64,000 bases of DNA, from assembly GCA_024403515.1 (NCBI GenBank), contig JAKSRS010000008.1, positions 1 through 64,000 of the forward strand, in the 5' to 3' direction. Source of the stretch: Lachnospiraceae bacterium (GTDB taxonomy: Bacteria; Bacillota; Clostridia; Lachnospirales; Lachnospiraceae). The translations under genes were made by a program, and so were the position numbers. This document shows, one piece after another, positions 46,477-55,414 of this stretch; the stretch's first letter is position 1; each line of letters starts with the position of its first letter. The notes below the pieces were generated by a model. That model made no database searches. It saw only the letters and a list, made by a program, of their open reading frames with translations, and had not been told where the DNA came from.

Positions 46477-46509
46477 CTTCCGGTCGTTTCCCCAGGAAAC
46501 CGCCGGAAG
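46477..46509 (+). terminator. bidirectional terminator
   Basis: CTTCCGG pairs with CCGGAAG and GTTTCC with GGAAAC, with a mismatch between, giving a two-part stem between convergent genes. The T-runs are weak on both strands. Confidence 0.75.
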
Positions 46510-46512
46510 TAT

Positions 46513-47661
46513 TTATAATCTGATTCCCTGAAGGTATTTTACGGACTCTGTTATTACCTTGGTAGCTTCTACAGCTTCTTCCATCGTATTATCGATGCCA
46601 AAAGAAAGTCTTATGGCTCCCCTGCTTCTATCCGATGATAATCCCATCTTAGTTAATACTCTTGAAGGTTCCTTCTTTCCCGTTGCACAGGCGGAGCCTC
46701 CGGATACCAGAATTCCTTTCATATCAAGAGTCATGATTAATGACTCAGCTTCAATGTATGGAAAAGAAATATTTAATATAGAAGGAATTCGGTTGTCAAG
46801 GCTTCCATTAACTACTGCCCCGTCAATTGCTTCTAAAAGTCTTTCCTGGACAAAATCGCGGATACTTCTTACTCTCTCATTATCCGCATCAAAATTAGCA
46901 AGGCAATACTCAAGGGCCGCAGCGTATCCTGCAATTGCTTCATTGTTTATTGTTCCGGACCTGAAATTTCCCTGCTGACCGCCGCCATGAATCAGTGGCT
47001 TTATGGTTTTAAAATCCTTTACATATAAAAAACCAACGCCCTTGGGACCATGCATTTTGTGGGCGCTTGCCGAAAGAAAGTCGATATTCATTTTTTCAAC
47101 ATCAATTCTTTCATGTGAAATCGCCTGGACAGCGTCTGTATGAAACAATATGCCCCTTTTGTGAAGTTCATATCCAAGTTCTTCAATTGGCTGGAGTACG
47201 CCTGTTTCGTTGTTTGCAAACATCACACTCACTAGTACAGTGTTGGGCTTTATAAGCCTTAACACATCCTCTGCCTTAACTCTTCCATCGCTTCCCACTT
47301 TGGCAAAAGAAACTTCAAGGCCTTTTTGTGCCTCTGCTTTTAGTGTTTCATATATCGCAGGATGCTCAATCTCAGTTGTGATAATATGAGGATTAGTTAT
47401 ATCAGTAGCTTCAAGGACTCCTTTTATTACCATATTGTTGGATTCAGTTGCTCCTGAAGTAAATAAAACATTATTAGGATTGCATGAAATCAGGTCTGAA
47501 ACTGCCTTTTGGGCTCTTGTTACAATCTTTCTTGATTCAAAAGAAGGTGTATAACCCGAAGATACGTTGTACCAGTTATTTTCAATTGCATCATTTACAG
47601 CTTCTGTAACCACCTTAAGTTGCTTTGTGGTTGCTGCATGATCGTAATATATCTTACTCAT
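46513..47661 (-). CDS. cysteine desulfurase (NifS/IscS family)
   Basis: A 382-residue PLP enzyme that takes sulfur from cysteine for Fe-S clusters or tRNA thiolation. Seen are YYDHAATTK at the N-terminus, the PLP lysine in SASAHKMHGPKG near 200, HTDAVQ, and the catalytic cysteine in SGGSACATGKKEPS near 325, on a group I-type loop. The frame opens four codons earlier, but that ATG overlaps the SD GGAG, and ATG 47661 lies 6 nt after it. No IscU or ThiI gene adjoins it. It may supply the SufB/SufC pair at 54-56 kb, which is inference. Confidence 0.93.
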   Translation of the reverse strand: MSKIYYDHAATTKQLKVVTEAVNDAIENNWYNVSSGYTPSFESRKIVTRAQKAVSDLISCNPNNVLFTSGATESNNMVIKGVLEATDITNPHIITTEIEHPAIYETLKAEAQKGLEVSFAKVGSDGRVKAEDVLRLIKPNTVLVSVMFANNETGVLQPIEELGYELHKRGILFHTDAVQAISHERIDVEKMNIDFLSASAHKMHGPKGVGFLYVKDFKTIKPLIHGGGQQGNFRSGTINNEAIAGYAAALEYCLANFDADNERVRSIRDFVQERLLEAIDGAVVNGSLDNRIPSILNISFPYIEAESLIMTLDMKGILVSGGSACATGKKEPSRVLTKMGLSSDRSRGAIRLSFGIDNTMEEAVEATKVITESVKYLQGIRL

Positions 47662-47715
47662 TCTAATCTCCACTTTTAAGATTTTATATTAAGCAGAATA
47701 TCAACTTCTTATTAC

Positions 47716-47746
47716 AAAAAAAACATCCGCACACTGTGCGGATGTT
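47716..47746 (-). terminator. xerD terminator
   Basis: AACATCCGCAC and GTGCGGATGTT form a perfect 11-bp stem with a 3-nt loop, followed by a T-run on the minus strand. Confidence 0.95.
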
Positions 47747-47774
47747 AGTCAATATCTAATGTAATTCATCCTGA

Positions 47775-48659
47775 CTATCTTCTCGGATGTGCTTTGGAAT
47801 ATACCTCTCTGATTCTTGAGTGATTCAAATTGGCGTATATCTGTGTTGTTGAAATATCTGAATGACCAAGCATTTCCTGAACTGAACGAAGGTCTGCTCC
47901 ATTTTCAACCAGATGAGCGGCAAATGAATGTCTTAAGGTATGAGGTGTTATATCAGCTTCTATGCCTGCTTTCTTGGCATAATACTTAATTAGTTTCCAA
48001 AATCCCTGGCGGCTCATAGGCTGACCTGAACAGTTAACAAATAAAATATCAGAAGCCTGATCTTCAAGCATAGCATCACGCGCTTTTTCAAGATAAGAAA
48101 GAAGTGCTGCTCTTGCCTCGTGTCCAAAAGGAATTACTCTCTCCTTATTGGAATCTTTACATACCACAAAACCCATCTGCAAATTCACATCGGAAAGCTT
48201 AAGCGATATTAATTCAGAAACTCTTATTCCGGTTGCATATAAAAGTTCAAGCATTGCCTTGTCTCTAACTTCCTTGGGTGAATCTCCCTTAGGCTGTTCA
48301 AGGAGTCTTATGACTTCCTTGGTAGTCATAATTTCAGGAACCTTTTTAACCACCTTGGGGGCTTTAAGGTTTTCACTCACATCAACTTCAACTTTTCCCT
48401 CTTTGTGAAGAAAATGATAGAAAGATTTTAAGCAGGCAATATTTCTGGAAATTGTTGCTGCAGAAAAATTATTATCCTGAAGATAGGAAATATATTCCTT
48501 AAGATTTTCAGCAGTGATATTGGCAGGGTCATAAATCCCCTTTCCTGCCATATATGTACTCACTTTTCCTAAATCCCTTTTATATGAAAGTTCGGTATTA
48601 AGAGACATCTTTTTAACATTATGTAAATATGTTATAAAGGTCGAAATTTCCTTTTCCAA
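47775..48659 (-). CDS. xerD: tyrosine recombinase XerD
   Basis: A 294-residue site-specific recombinase that resolves chromosome dimers at dif. It has an N-terminal SAM-like domain (about 1-90), then a catalytic domain with Arg in ATGIRVSEL, HxxR in HTLRHSFAAHL, and nucleophile Tyr in STTQIYANLNH. The open frame runs 76 codons further upstream through unlikely sequence. Starting at TTG 48659 (DLEKEIST region) gives the family's usual length. Single-copy, non-mobile context and length argue for a housekeeping Xer protein rather than a phage integrase. Confidence 0.9.
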   Translation of the reverse strand: MEKEISTFITYLHNVKKMSLNTELSYKRDLGKVSTYMAGKGIYDPANITAENLKEYISYLQDNNFSAATISRNIACLKSFYHFLHKEGKVEVDVSENLKAPKVVKKVPEIMTTKEVIRLLEQPKGDSPKEVRDKAMLELLYATGIRVSELISLKLSDVNLQMGFVVCKDSNKERVIPFGHEARAALLSYLEKARDAMLEDQASDILFVNCSGQPMSRQGFWKLIKYYAKKAGIEADITPHTLRHSFAAHLVENGADLRSVQEMLGHSDISTTQIYANLNHSRIREVYSKAHPRR

Positions 48660-48685
48660 GTCCCTAATATTCCTCTCATAAACGA

Positions 48686-48712
48686 TTGCGACTAATATTT
48701 TCCCGGTCGCAA
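48686..48712. promoter_or_regulatory. inverted repeat upstream of xerD
   Basis: TTGCGAC and GTCGCAA, 7-bp perfect arms 13 bp apart, lie about 30 bp before the xerD start. The remaining 350 bp up to the aminotransferase stop hold that gene's terminator and otherwise AT-rich sequence with no gene seen. Confidence 0.45.
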
Positions 48713-48923
48713 AAATCATTATACATATGATTCTTTTAAAAGGCAATTGTGATTTTTGCCTATTTTTCGGCTCTTTTTGGCAGGCAAAAGAAGGCACACC
48801 AAATATAGTTATGTGAGTAATTATTCTCACAACATGTCGAAAGCAAAATCCAATTTTATGTAAATCGAATTCAAAAAAGATTAACATAAAGCAATAAAAA
48901 AGTAACTAATTATGTAAAACAAA

Positions 48924-48959
48924 AACTCTGTGTCTTATCTTTGGATAAAACACAGAGTT
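48924..48959 (-). terminator. terminator after the aspartate aminotransferase
   Basis: AACTCTGTGT and ACACAGAGTT form a perfect 10-bp outer stem with a TATC/GATA inner pairing. On the minus strand it is followed by TTTTGTTTT. It lies about 130 bp past the stop codon, leaving a long 3' untranslated region. Confidence 0.88.
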
Positions 48960-49087
48960 AAATTCGTCATTTCTCACAAAATTTACTTTTTGCAATATTG
49001 TTTTTAAAAAAACACCCGTTTTTTTGCGACCAAAAGTCATTTTTTACTGACAGACATATCTTAAGCCGTATAAAAAGTTTTCAAATA

Positions 49088-50287
49088 TTATTTAAGTTCA
49101 CCTAAAAACTGTTCAATACGATCAAGACCCTTTGCAATACTTTCCATGCTGATTGCGTATGAAAGTCTGATGTGCTTAGGGAAGCCAAAGTCTGCACAGG
49201 GAATAACCGCAACTGCATAATCTTCAAGTAAAGCCTTGGCAAGGTTGGCTGCAGTTTCAAGCTTCTCTCCCTTATATGACTTTTCAAGAACTTCAGTCAT
49301 ATCCATAAATACGTAGAAAGCACCTTCGGGCTTAATAACGCTTACGCCAGGTAACTTGCTAACGCGGTCATACATATAAATGCGGCGCTTGTCAAATTCA
49401 ACTCTCATTGCTTCAACAGCGTCCTGAGGACCATTTAAAGCTTCAACAGCTGCATACTGAGCGATTGAGTTGGGGTTTGATGTTGCGTGAGACTGCATAG
49501 CACTCATAAGCTTGGCAATTTCAACGCTTGAACCTGTATAACCCATTCTCCATCCTGTCATGGCATAAGCCTTTGAAAGACCTGAACAGGTAATTGTGTG
49601 ATCATAGATTTCCTTACCAAGTGAAGCGATACTAACATGCTTTTCATCACCATAAATAAGGTTTTCATACATTTCATCAGCTACACAGAAAATATCTTTT
49701 TCAACGATAACCTTGGCAAGAGCTTCAAGTTCGCTCTTTGTATAAATCATACCCGTAGGATTGTTAGGTGAGTTTAATACAACAGCCTTGGTCTTATCAG
49801 TTACTGCTGCTTCAAGTTCAGAAGCAGTAAGCTTGTATCCGTTTTCTTTGGATGTATATACGATAACCGGAACACCATCTGAAAGCTTAACCATTTCAGG
49901 ATAGCTTAACCAGAAAGGTGCAGGAATAATCACTTCATCGCCAGGGTTAATAATTGCATCAAAAACATTTGTAAGGCCATGCTTTCCACCGTTACTTATA
50001 ACAATCTGGTTTGGAGCATAATCAAGGTCGTTGAATTCTTTAAACTTCTTGCTGATTGCTGCCTTAAGTTCGTTGGTACCTGATGCAGGTGTATACTTTG
50101 TAAAACCAGTGTTGATAGCTTCAATAGCTGCATCACATACATTCTTAGGTGTATTGAAATCAGGTTCTCCTGCTCCAAATCCAACTACATCGATGCCTGA
50201 AGCTTTAAGTTCCTTGGCCTTAGCTGTGATTGCAAGAGTTGATGAAGGTTTAACCGCCTTAGCTTTGTTAGACAATGAAAGTGACAT
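49088..50287 (-). CDS. aspartate aminotransferase (class I/II)
   Basis: A 399-residue PLP aminotransferase of the Ib group that converts aspartate and 2-oxoglutarate to oxaloacetate and glutamate. Characteristic are GFGAGEPDFNTP, SNGGKHGLTN, NSPNNPTG, the PLP lysine in CSGLSKAYAMTGWRMGY near 232, and a C-terminal Arg in KHIRLSYA. Upstream codons (from GTG 50308) include the SD GGAG, so ATG 50287 (MSLSLSNKAKAV) is preferred. It is a single gene with its own terminator. Two ATTGTATACAAT-like palindromes lie upstream. Confidence 0.95.
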   Translation of the reverse strand: MSLSLSNKAKAVKPSSTLAITAKAKELKASGIDVVGFGAGEPDFNTPKNVCDAAIEAINTGFTKYTPASGTNELKAAISKKFKEFNDLDYAPNQIVISNGGKHGLTNVFDAIINPGDEVIIPAPFWLSYPEMVKLSDGVPVIVYTSKENGYKLTASELEAAVTDKTKAVVLNSPNNPTGMIYTKSELEALAKVIVEKDIFCVADEMYENLIYGDEKHVSIASLGKEIYDHTITCSGLSKAYAMTGWRMGYTGSSVEIAKLMSAMQSHATSNPNSIAQYAAVEALNGPQDAVEAMRVEFDKRRIYMYDRVSKLPGVSVIKPEGAFYVFMDMTEVLEKSYKGEKLETAANLAKALLEDYAVAVIPCADFGFPKHIRLSYAISMESIAKGLDRIEQFLGELK

Positions 50288-50333
50288 AATAATTAATCTC
50301 CGTTTCACTATTTATAAAAATTCACATCTTTGA

Positions 50334-50406
50334 TTTTTACATACTAAATAATTGAAGTCAAGAGATTTCGGGATAATTGTATACAATTATACGTATTGCA
50401 TACAAT
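50334..50406 (-). promoter_or_regulatory. possible promoter and palindromic operators for the aminotransferase gene
   Basis: TTGACT (50356-50361) with TAAAAA 16 bp on (50334-50339) is a modest promoter on the minus strand. Upstream of it the perfect palindrome ATTGTATACAAT (50376-50387) and the near copy ATTGCATACAAT (50395-50406) are 19 bp apart. Their form resembles GntR-family operators. The site also follows the end of the next operon. Confidence 0.45.
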
Positions 50407-50415
50407 TAGCGTTTT

Positions 50416-52527
50416 TTAGGCCCTACTTTTGGTACATGTGAAATATATAATCTGATATTTCAGGCTTATTTGTTCAAGCAAAGACCTCGCAGCGCCCATC
50501 TTTTCGTCATCGAGATTAACAAACGGATCGTCCAAAAACAAAACAGGCCTTTCGTTTGGGTACATGGCATCCACAAAAGAAATTCTCAGGCAAAGCCCAA
50601 TAACATCTCTAAGTCCCTGACTTAAAGAATATATATTACGTTGAATTCCATATTCTTCCACTGTAATATTCGAGTTGGCGTCCATAAAAAACTTATCATC
50701 ATCACCTGCAACAATTCCATAGTAGTAATTAAAACTGGAAAGTAATGGTCTTGTGTATTCGTTTGTAAGCTTTTCCTTGGCCTCAACTAAATACTTTTGT
50801 GAAAGTTCAACAAGCTCGTACTTTTCTTTTGCAGCTTCTATCTTACCTTCAAGATCATTAAATCTTTCCCTCTTCTGCAAAAGATCATCGCTTCTTTCAT
50901 ATAAAGAATCAAGTGAACGTCTGTCGAATGCGATATCGTCAACAAGCTTCGCCTCTTCTTTTTCAAGTTCACTCATTCTTATATTTATGTCGTCAAAAGA
51001 AAGTCCCTCGTCAGATAAGGCTTTCCCGGAGATTTTGGTCATATCGTTTTCTTCAATAAATATAGCAAGTCTTTGACTTCTTATTCGTAAATCAGCAAGC
51101 GCACGTTCAAGTGCAGTCTCTCCCGCCGTCTTTTTAGCGATTAAATCAGTTTTCTTTCTTAGTAAAAGATCGTACTCTCTTGCCCTGTTATTCACTGTTG
51201 ATATACTCTCGTAAAATTCTTCCTCAGAAGCGTAAATATCATGCCTTGAAAGCATTTTCTTTAACTCATCCGATATATCTGTCAAATCAGCCTCTGCCGC
51301 TTCTATCTGTCTTGAAAGCAGGTTCTTTATTGCCTCGTTAGGATCTTTGACCGATTTGGAGTATGGTATCTGAAGAAAAATAAAAACTAATGCTATTCCT
51401 GAAAATGACACTCCAACCGTCATATCAACCAGGAAAAATGCAGGAATTGAAAGCATGAAAAGTATAATTCCAATAACAAGCATAAACGGAGACTTTTTAG
51501 GCATTGGAAGCGACATATAATAATCAAGTTCCTTATTCTTATCATCTGCTTCTTTTAAAAGACGCTTGTAATCTTTATAGCATTCTGTAATCTTTGCTGC
51601 CTCATCAAAGTAGTTTTCTGTGCCCGAAAACTCGGCCTGCAAGTTTAAAAACCTGTCGGAATCATCTGAAGATAAGGAAAAATCTTCATCAATGCTGCTT
51701 AGTCTATCGACCTCTTTTTGGGCTCTTTCTTTTTCCTGACAAAGATTTTCATAGTTGGCTCGTAGTTTATTATTTAAAGCATCCTTTTTAAGTTCCTCGT
51801 CTCTTGCCTTTAATGACAGTTTTTCATTATTAATAATGTCGAGTTTATCGGTATTTTCTTTAATGCGCTCTTCGTGGGAGCGAATGGCCTCATCTATGGA
51901 TGTCTGCTTTAACAGTTCGTTGTATAGAGCCGAACGCTCATCGTTCATTCTTCGTATTGAGCCTTTTGCAAAGTTTGGAGAATTCTGATTCAAAAACTTT
52001 TTAAATATTTCATTGGCTTTATCAAAAGAATCGATATCGCCTGTGTTATCTGATATGTCACCAATCTTGGCATTGATACTGTCAGTGGCAGAGGTCACAC
52101 AGTCGTTTTGGGAAATAAAGACCGAACGAATGAAGGAGTCGTTATTTATCTTAAAGAGCTCTTCGCCGATATTGGAAGAAAAATCCCGGCTTATAAGATT
52201 GGTCTCATAGTCTCTTAATTCAAAAAAGTCGTCAGCTTCCTTGTCTGCAAACTGCCTTGTAAGAATATACTTTTTATCATGAGCAACAAACACAAGGCTT
52301 CCGCCAAATATTCCACCCTGCCAGGGGCGGTAACGCCTGCGGTCGTTATCAATATCATTTTTCTTATTGTTGTTCTGAAGACCAAAAAACATTACACGAA
52401 GAAATGCTGCAAGAGTACTTTTACCCCAGCCGTTGTCCTCACATATCGTGTGGATATCCTGCGAAAAATCCAGGGAATAGTTATGAAGTCTTCCGAAATT
52501 TTCAATGTTGCATGAAATTAATCGCAT
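50416..52527 (-). CDS. YhaN-like AAA ATPase with internal membrane hairpin
   Basis: A 703-residue SMC/Rad50-like protein. The Walker A region NGWGKSTLAAF is at about residues 33-43. Two coiled-coil arms (about 185-345 and 400-600) follow, then signature YSLSQGLRDVIGLCLR and Walker B RPVLFLDDPF near 665. In place of the CxxC zinc hook of SbcC, the apex (about 345-390) holds two hydrophobic helices likely to insert into the membrane. Its start overlaps the nuclease gene by 10 bp, as with YhaO-YhaN in Bacillus. A DNA-end processing or repair role is inferred from the pair. Confidence 0.87.
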   Translation of the reverse strand: MRLISCNIENFGRLHNYSLDFSQDIHTICEDNGWGKSTLAAFLRVMFFGLQNNNKKNDIDNDRRRYRPWQGGIFGGSLVFVAHDKKYILTRQFADKEADDFFELRDYETNLISRDFSSNIGEELFKINNDSFIRSVFISQNDCVTSATDSINAKIGDISDNTGDIDSFDKANEIFKKFLNQNSPNFAKGSIRRMNDERSALYNELLKQTSIDEAIRSHEERIKENTDKLDIINNEKLSLKARDEELKKDALNNKLRANYENLCQEKERAQKEVDRLSSIDEDFSLSSDDSDRFLNLQAEFSGTENYFDEAAKITECYKDYKRLLKEADDKNKELDYYMSLPMPKKSPFMLVIGIILFMLSIPAFFLVDMTVGVSFSGIALVFIFLQIPYSKSVKDPNEAIKNLLSRQIEAAEADLTDISDELKKMLSRHDIYASEEEFYESISTVNNRAREYDLLLRKKTDLIAKKTAGETALERALADLRIRSQRLAIFIEENDMTKISGKALSDEGLSFDDINIRMSELEKEEAKLVDDIAFDRRSLDSLYERSDDLLQKRERFNDLEGKIEAAKEKYELVELSQKYLVEAKEKLTNEYTRPLLSSFNYYYGIVAGDDDKFFMDANSNITVEEYGIQRNIYSLSQGLRDVIGLCLRISFVDAMYPNERPVLFLDDPFVNLDDEKMGAARSLLEQISLKYQIIYFTCTKSRA

Positions 52528-53624
52528 AGTTCTATCCCCTCATTTCTAAGTGCACTAAGTCCATAAGATATGATTCTTGACTTCTTTTCTTCTGATAAAT
52601 CATCCCGGGCCATGACAACTCTTACAAACTCGCCCTTTAAGGATTTATCCAGTAAATAACTTTCAAAGTCTACCTTTACGCTTGTCTGGTCGTAGATTTT
52701 AAACATAAAGAAGCCTGACTCAAATCTTTTTTGGATTGAAAGAAGGTCAATATCGGCCTCAACGTCTATCTGGCCTGTCAAAACAAGTTTTAAAAGGTCT
52801 TTACCAAGTACGCCCTTTTCGTTTATTTCTTCATCAATTTTTTCAATGGCCTCATATGTATTAAACAGTCCCGAAAGGTCTGCATTTATTTCAACAGCAT
52901 TTCTTGAGGCAAAAGAAACAAACCTGTGAGAGCAAGTCTTAGCTTCCTCATCTATATCCAAAAGAACAAAGCCATGCTCACCGCACTCGTCAAAGCCTCT
53001 GGGATCTAAACAGCCGGGATAGACCATAAGGCATCTTCCATCAATCATTTCTTCCTTATGAGAATGTACATGGCCAAGTGCAAGATAATCTATATTTTTA
53101 TTCTTAAGTAAAGAAAGATTAATAGCCTCGGCTTTATCCGGCGAAATGTAACCTCCCGCCTGACCGTGAAGCATAACTATATTGAATTTATCAAGCGGTA
53201 AAAACAGGGAATCATAAAGAGTATTATTGTTGGATGAATCGATTTCTATACCCGAGATACAAACACTGGTACTTACGGAATAAGTTTTCCATTCATCAGT
53301 AAAAAGAAAGAGATTTGAAGGAATATCTTCAATTCCTTCAAGAAATGAATTTATGTCATGATTACCTTTAAGATAATAAAAATCAATATCGGAATGGGCA
53401 AAAATCAGGCTCAAAACCCTGTTTCTTGCATTGGCAGATACCTTTTTAACATCGAAAAGGTCTCCACTAATAAGTATGGCATCAACATCATTTGCAGACG
53501 CATACTCTACCATTGAAACGAAATTTTCAAGTATTTCGGCCCTTCTTGAAGAAGCAAGCTGGCTTGATAAGTTCCTTTCAAGTTTAGAATCAAGATGAAT
53601 ATCCGCTGTATGAATTATCCTCAA
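52518..53624 (-). CDS. YhaO/SbcD-like DNA repair exonuclease
   Basis: A 368-residue calcineurin-like metallophosphoesterase. Metal-binding motifs are HTADIHLD (start), ISGDLFD (about 52), LKGNHD (about 95), MLHGQ and LALGHVHSHK (about 190). This is the SbcD/Mre11 layout, with a C-terminal capping region of about 150 residues. The YhaN-like ATPase gene follows with a 10-bp overlap, so the two proteins probably form a complex. Confidence 0.92.
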   Translation of the reverse strand: MRIIHTADIHLDSKLERNLSSQLASSRRAEILENFVSMVEYASANDVDAILISGDLFDVKKVSANARNRVLSLIFAHSDIDFYYLKGNHDINSFLEGIEDIPSNLFLFTDEWKTYSVSTSVCISGIEIDSSNNNTLYDSLFLPLDKFNIVMLHGQAGGYISPDKAEAINLSLLKNKNIDYLALGHVHSHKEEMIDGRCLMVYPGCLDPRGFDECGEHGFVLLDIDEEAKTCSHRFVSFASRNAVEINADLSGLFNTYEAIEKIDEEINEKGVLGKDLLKLVLTGQIDVEADIDLLSIQKRFESGFFMFKIYDQTSVKVDFESYLLDKSLKGEFVRVVMARDDLSEEKKSRIISYGLSALRNEGIELCD

Positions 53625-53660
53625 TTTAACCCTCCCATCATGCCAGACTACCCCGTATAT

Positions 53661-54377
53661 TTACATGAAATATGAAAATATCACCGCGAAAAGTACCGAA
53701 GGAAGCAGGCTTGCTACTCTTATCTTCTTATCCCAGACAAGATTTATTCCAACACAAAAAATAAGGATTGAGCCAACCATTGAAAGCATTGAAATTGCAT
53801 TAGCATTTAAAAGAGGCTCAATAATTCGTGCAAGAATTGTTACAAAACCCTGAAATATTGCTACGGGAATAAATGAAAAAATCGGCCCTTTCCCCAGAGA
53901 GCTGGCCATTACCATTATAATAATAAGGTCCAAAAGTGCCTTGGTAAAAAGAATGGAATAATTATGATTAATTCCATCTTCTATTGAACCTATAATTGCC
54001 ATTGCTCCAATGCAAACCGTAAATGATGCAGTTAAAAAGCCGCTTACAAAGTTGTTATCCTTGGAGTTTCCGGTCTTTTTCTTTAGCCATTCACCAAATC
54101 TTTCAAACTGTCCTTCTATATTTAAAAGTTCGCCTACCAAAGCGCCAAGAGAAAGGCTCACTACTATAAATACTGCCTTTCCGCTTAACACATGACCATC
54201 TTCAACCCTTAACATTCCTTCAAGGGCTCCCGCTATTCCAAGAAAAAGAACTGATACGCCGGATGCTTTAATAAGACTGTCCTGAACTCTTTCGTTTAAG
54301 ATTTTTCCAAAGAAGTGACCAAGAAGTCCACCTATAATAATTGCAACTGCATTAATAATCGTACCTAAACCCGGCAT
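53661..54377 (-). CDS. DUF554 membrane protein (YdfK/YqgA-like)
   Basis: A 238-residue polytopic protein with about seven TM helices. The N-terminus GLGTIINAVAIIIGGLLGHFFG and the FVSGFLTASFTVCIGAMAIIGSIEDG block are typical of DUF554 (quoted here in part). No function is established. Homologues are thought to be transporters. It lies 36 bp upstream of the YhaO-like gene and may be in the same transcript. Confidence 0.9.
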   Translation of the reverse strand: MPGLGTIINAVAIIIGGLLGHFFGKILNERVQDSLIKASGVSVLFLGIAGALEGMLRVEDGHVLSGKAVFIVVSLSLGALVGELLNIEGQFERFGEWLKKKTGNSKDNNFVSGFLTASFTVCIGAMAIIGSIEDGINHNYSILFTKALLDLIIIMVMASSLGKGPIFSFIPVAIFQGFVTILARIIEPLLNANAISMLSMVGSILIFCVGINLVWDKKIRVASLLPSVLFAVIFSYFM

Positions 54378-54434
54378 ATTCTTATCTCCTAATTATAGAA
54401 ATATAGTGTGTCATAAAAGTCACACCTAAAAGAT

Positions 54435-54456
54435 AAGCCGGTTAAAAAACCGGCTT
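54435..54456 (-). terminator. terminator after the SufB-like gene
   Basis: AAGCCGGTT and AACCGGCTT form a 9-bp stem with a 4-nt A loop. The T-run on the minus strand is weak (ATCTTTTAGG). Confidence 0.75.
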
Positions 54457-54478
54457 AACACATTTAATACATTTAATC

Positions 54479-55396
54479 TTATTTCAAAAATCCATTTATA
54501 ATCTGCTCTTCGGCTTCAGCTTCAGAAAGGCCTAAAGTCATAAGCTTAACAAGCTGTTCACCTGCAATCTTACCGATTGCTGCTTCATGGATTAAGCTTG
54601 CATCAATATTTGCAGCTGTAAGTTCAGGAATTGCAGTAACAACGGCCTCATCCATAATAATAGCATCACATTCTGTGTGGCCGTTACATTTAGCATTACC
54701 ATTTATCGTAGATACAAATTTCTGGAATGATTTTTCTTTGGCAACTGATCTTGAAACGACATTAGCGCTTGAATCTACACCATTTAAATCAACGGTAAAA
54801 TCTGTAGTCGCCTGCTGTTCGCCGTGAGTCATGATTTTTTCATGAATAACCAGGGTTGCATTATCTGCCAAAGTTCCCTTGGTAACTCGGTGAGTTGAAT
54901 CAATTCCTTTAATCTGCGTTGTTTCCATCTCAAGATATGAACCTTCAGATAATTCAATAATAGTTGTAGGGTTCATAACATTCTTTCCAAGGCCATCACC
55001 TGCGCCGTAGTGCTTTTCAATGTATTTAACCCTTGCATTCTTGGCAAGATGGAAAGAATGAATTCCATCGTGGGCAGATTCCTGGTCACCGCAGTTGTGG
55101 ATACCACATCCTGCAACGATAACAACATCCGCATCTTCACCGATGTAAAAATCATTATATACAAGATCCTTTAATCCTGTTTCGGAAATAATGACGGGAA
55201 TATGTACACTCTCATGTTTGGTTCCCGGTTTAATAATAATATCGATTCCTGACTTATCTTCCTTGGTAACGATATCGATATTGGCTGTTGTATTTCTACT
55301 GTCTAATTTTCCGTTGGCACGGATATTATAAGCACCTTCCGGTGTCTCATGAATATCTGCAACTTCTTTAAGAAGATTCTTTTCTATTGTATTCAT
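54479..55396 (-). CDS. SufB/SufD-like Fe-S scaffold subunit, short form
   Basis: A 305-residue protein with the beta-helix core of SufB/SufD: many parallel strand repeats (about 55-270), HSFHLAKNARVKYIEKHYG, and a C-terminal helical part (ELTAANIDASLIHEAAIGKI, LGLSEAEAEEQIINGF). Canonical SufB is about 465 residues, so the N-terminal third is missing. Paired only with a SufC ATPase, it matches the two-gene SUF-like minimal arrangement (SmsB with SmsC) known in anaerobes. It probably scaffolds Fe-S clusters in the cytoplasm. No SufS or SufU gene is adjacent. Confidence 0.9.
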   Translation of the reverse strand: MNTIEKNLLKEVADIHETPEGAYNIRANGKLDSRNTTANIDIVTKEDKSGIDIIIKPGTKHESVHIPVIISETGLKDLVYNDFYIGEDADVVIVAGCGIHNCGDQESAHDGIHSFHLAKNARVKYIEKHYGAGDGLGKNVMNPTTIIELSEGSYLEMETTQIKGIDSTHRVTKGTLADNATLVIHEKIMTHGEQQATTDFTVDLNGVDSSANVVSRSVAKEKSFQKFVSTINGNAKCNGHTECDAIIMDEAVVTAIPELTAANIDASLIHEAAIGKIAGEQLVKLMTLGLSEAEAEEQIINGFLK

Positions 55397-55414
55397 AGCA
55401 TTTTCTCCAAATCA

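Noticed and set aside
47775..48659. Phage or element integrase linked to the ssrA scar
   Set aside because: Length, motifs and isolated housekeeping context match XerD; it lies 19 kb from ssrA with no cargo genes.
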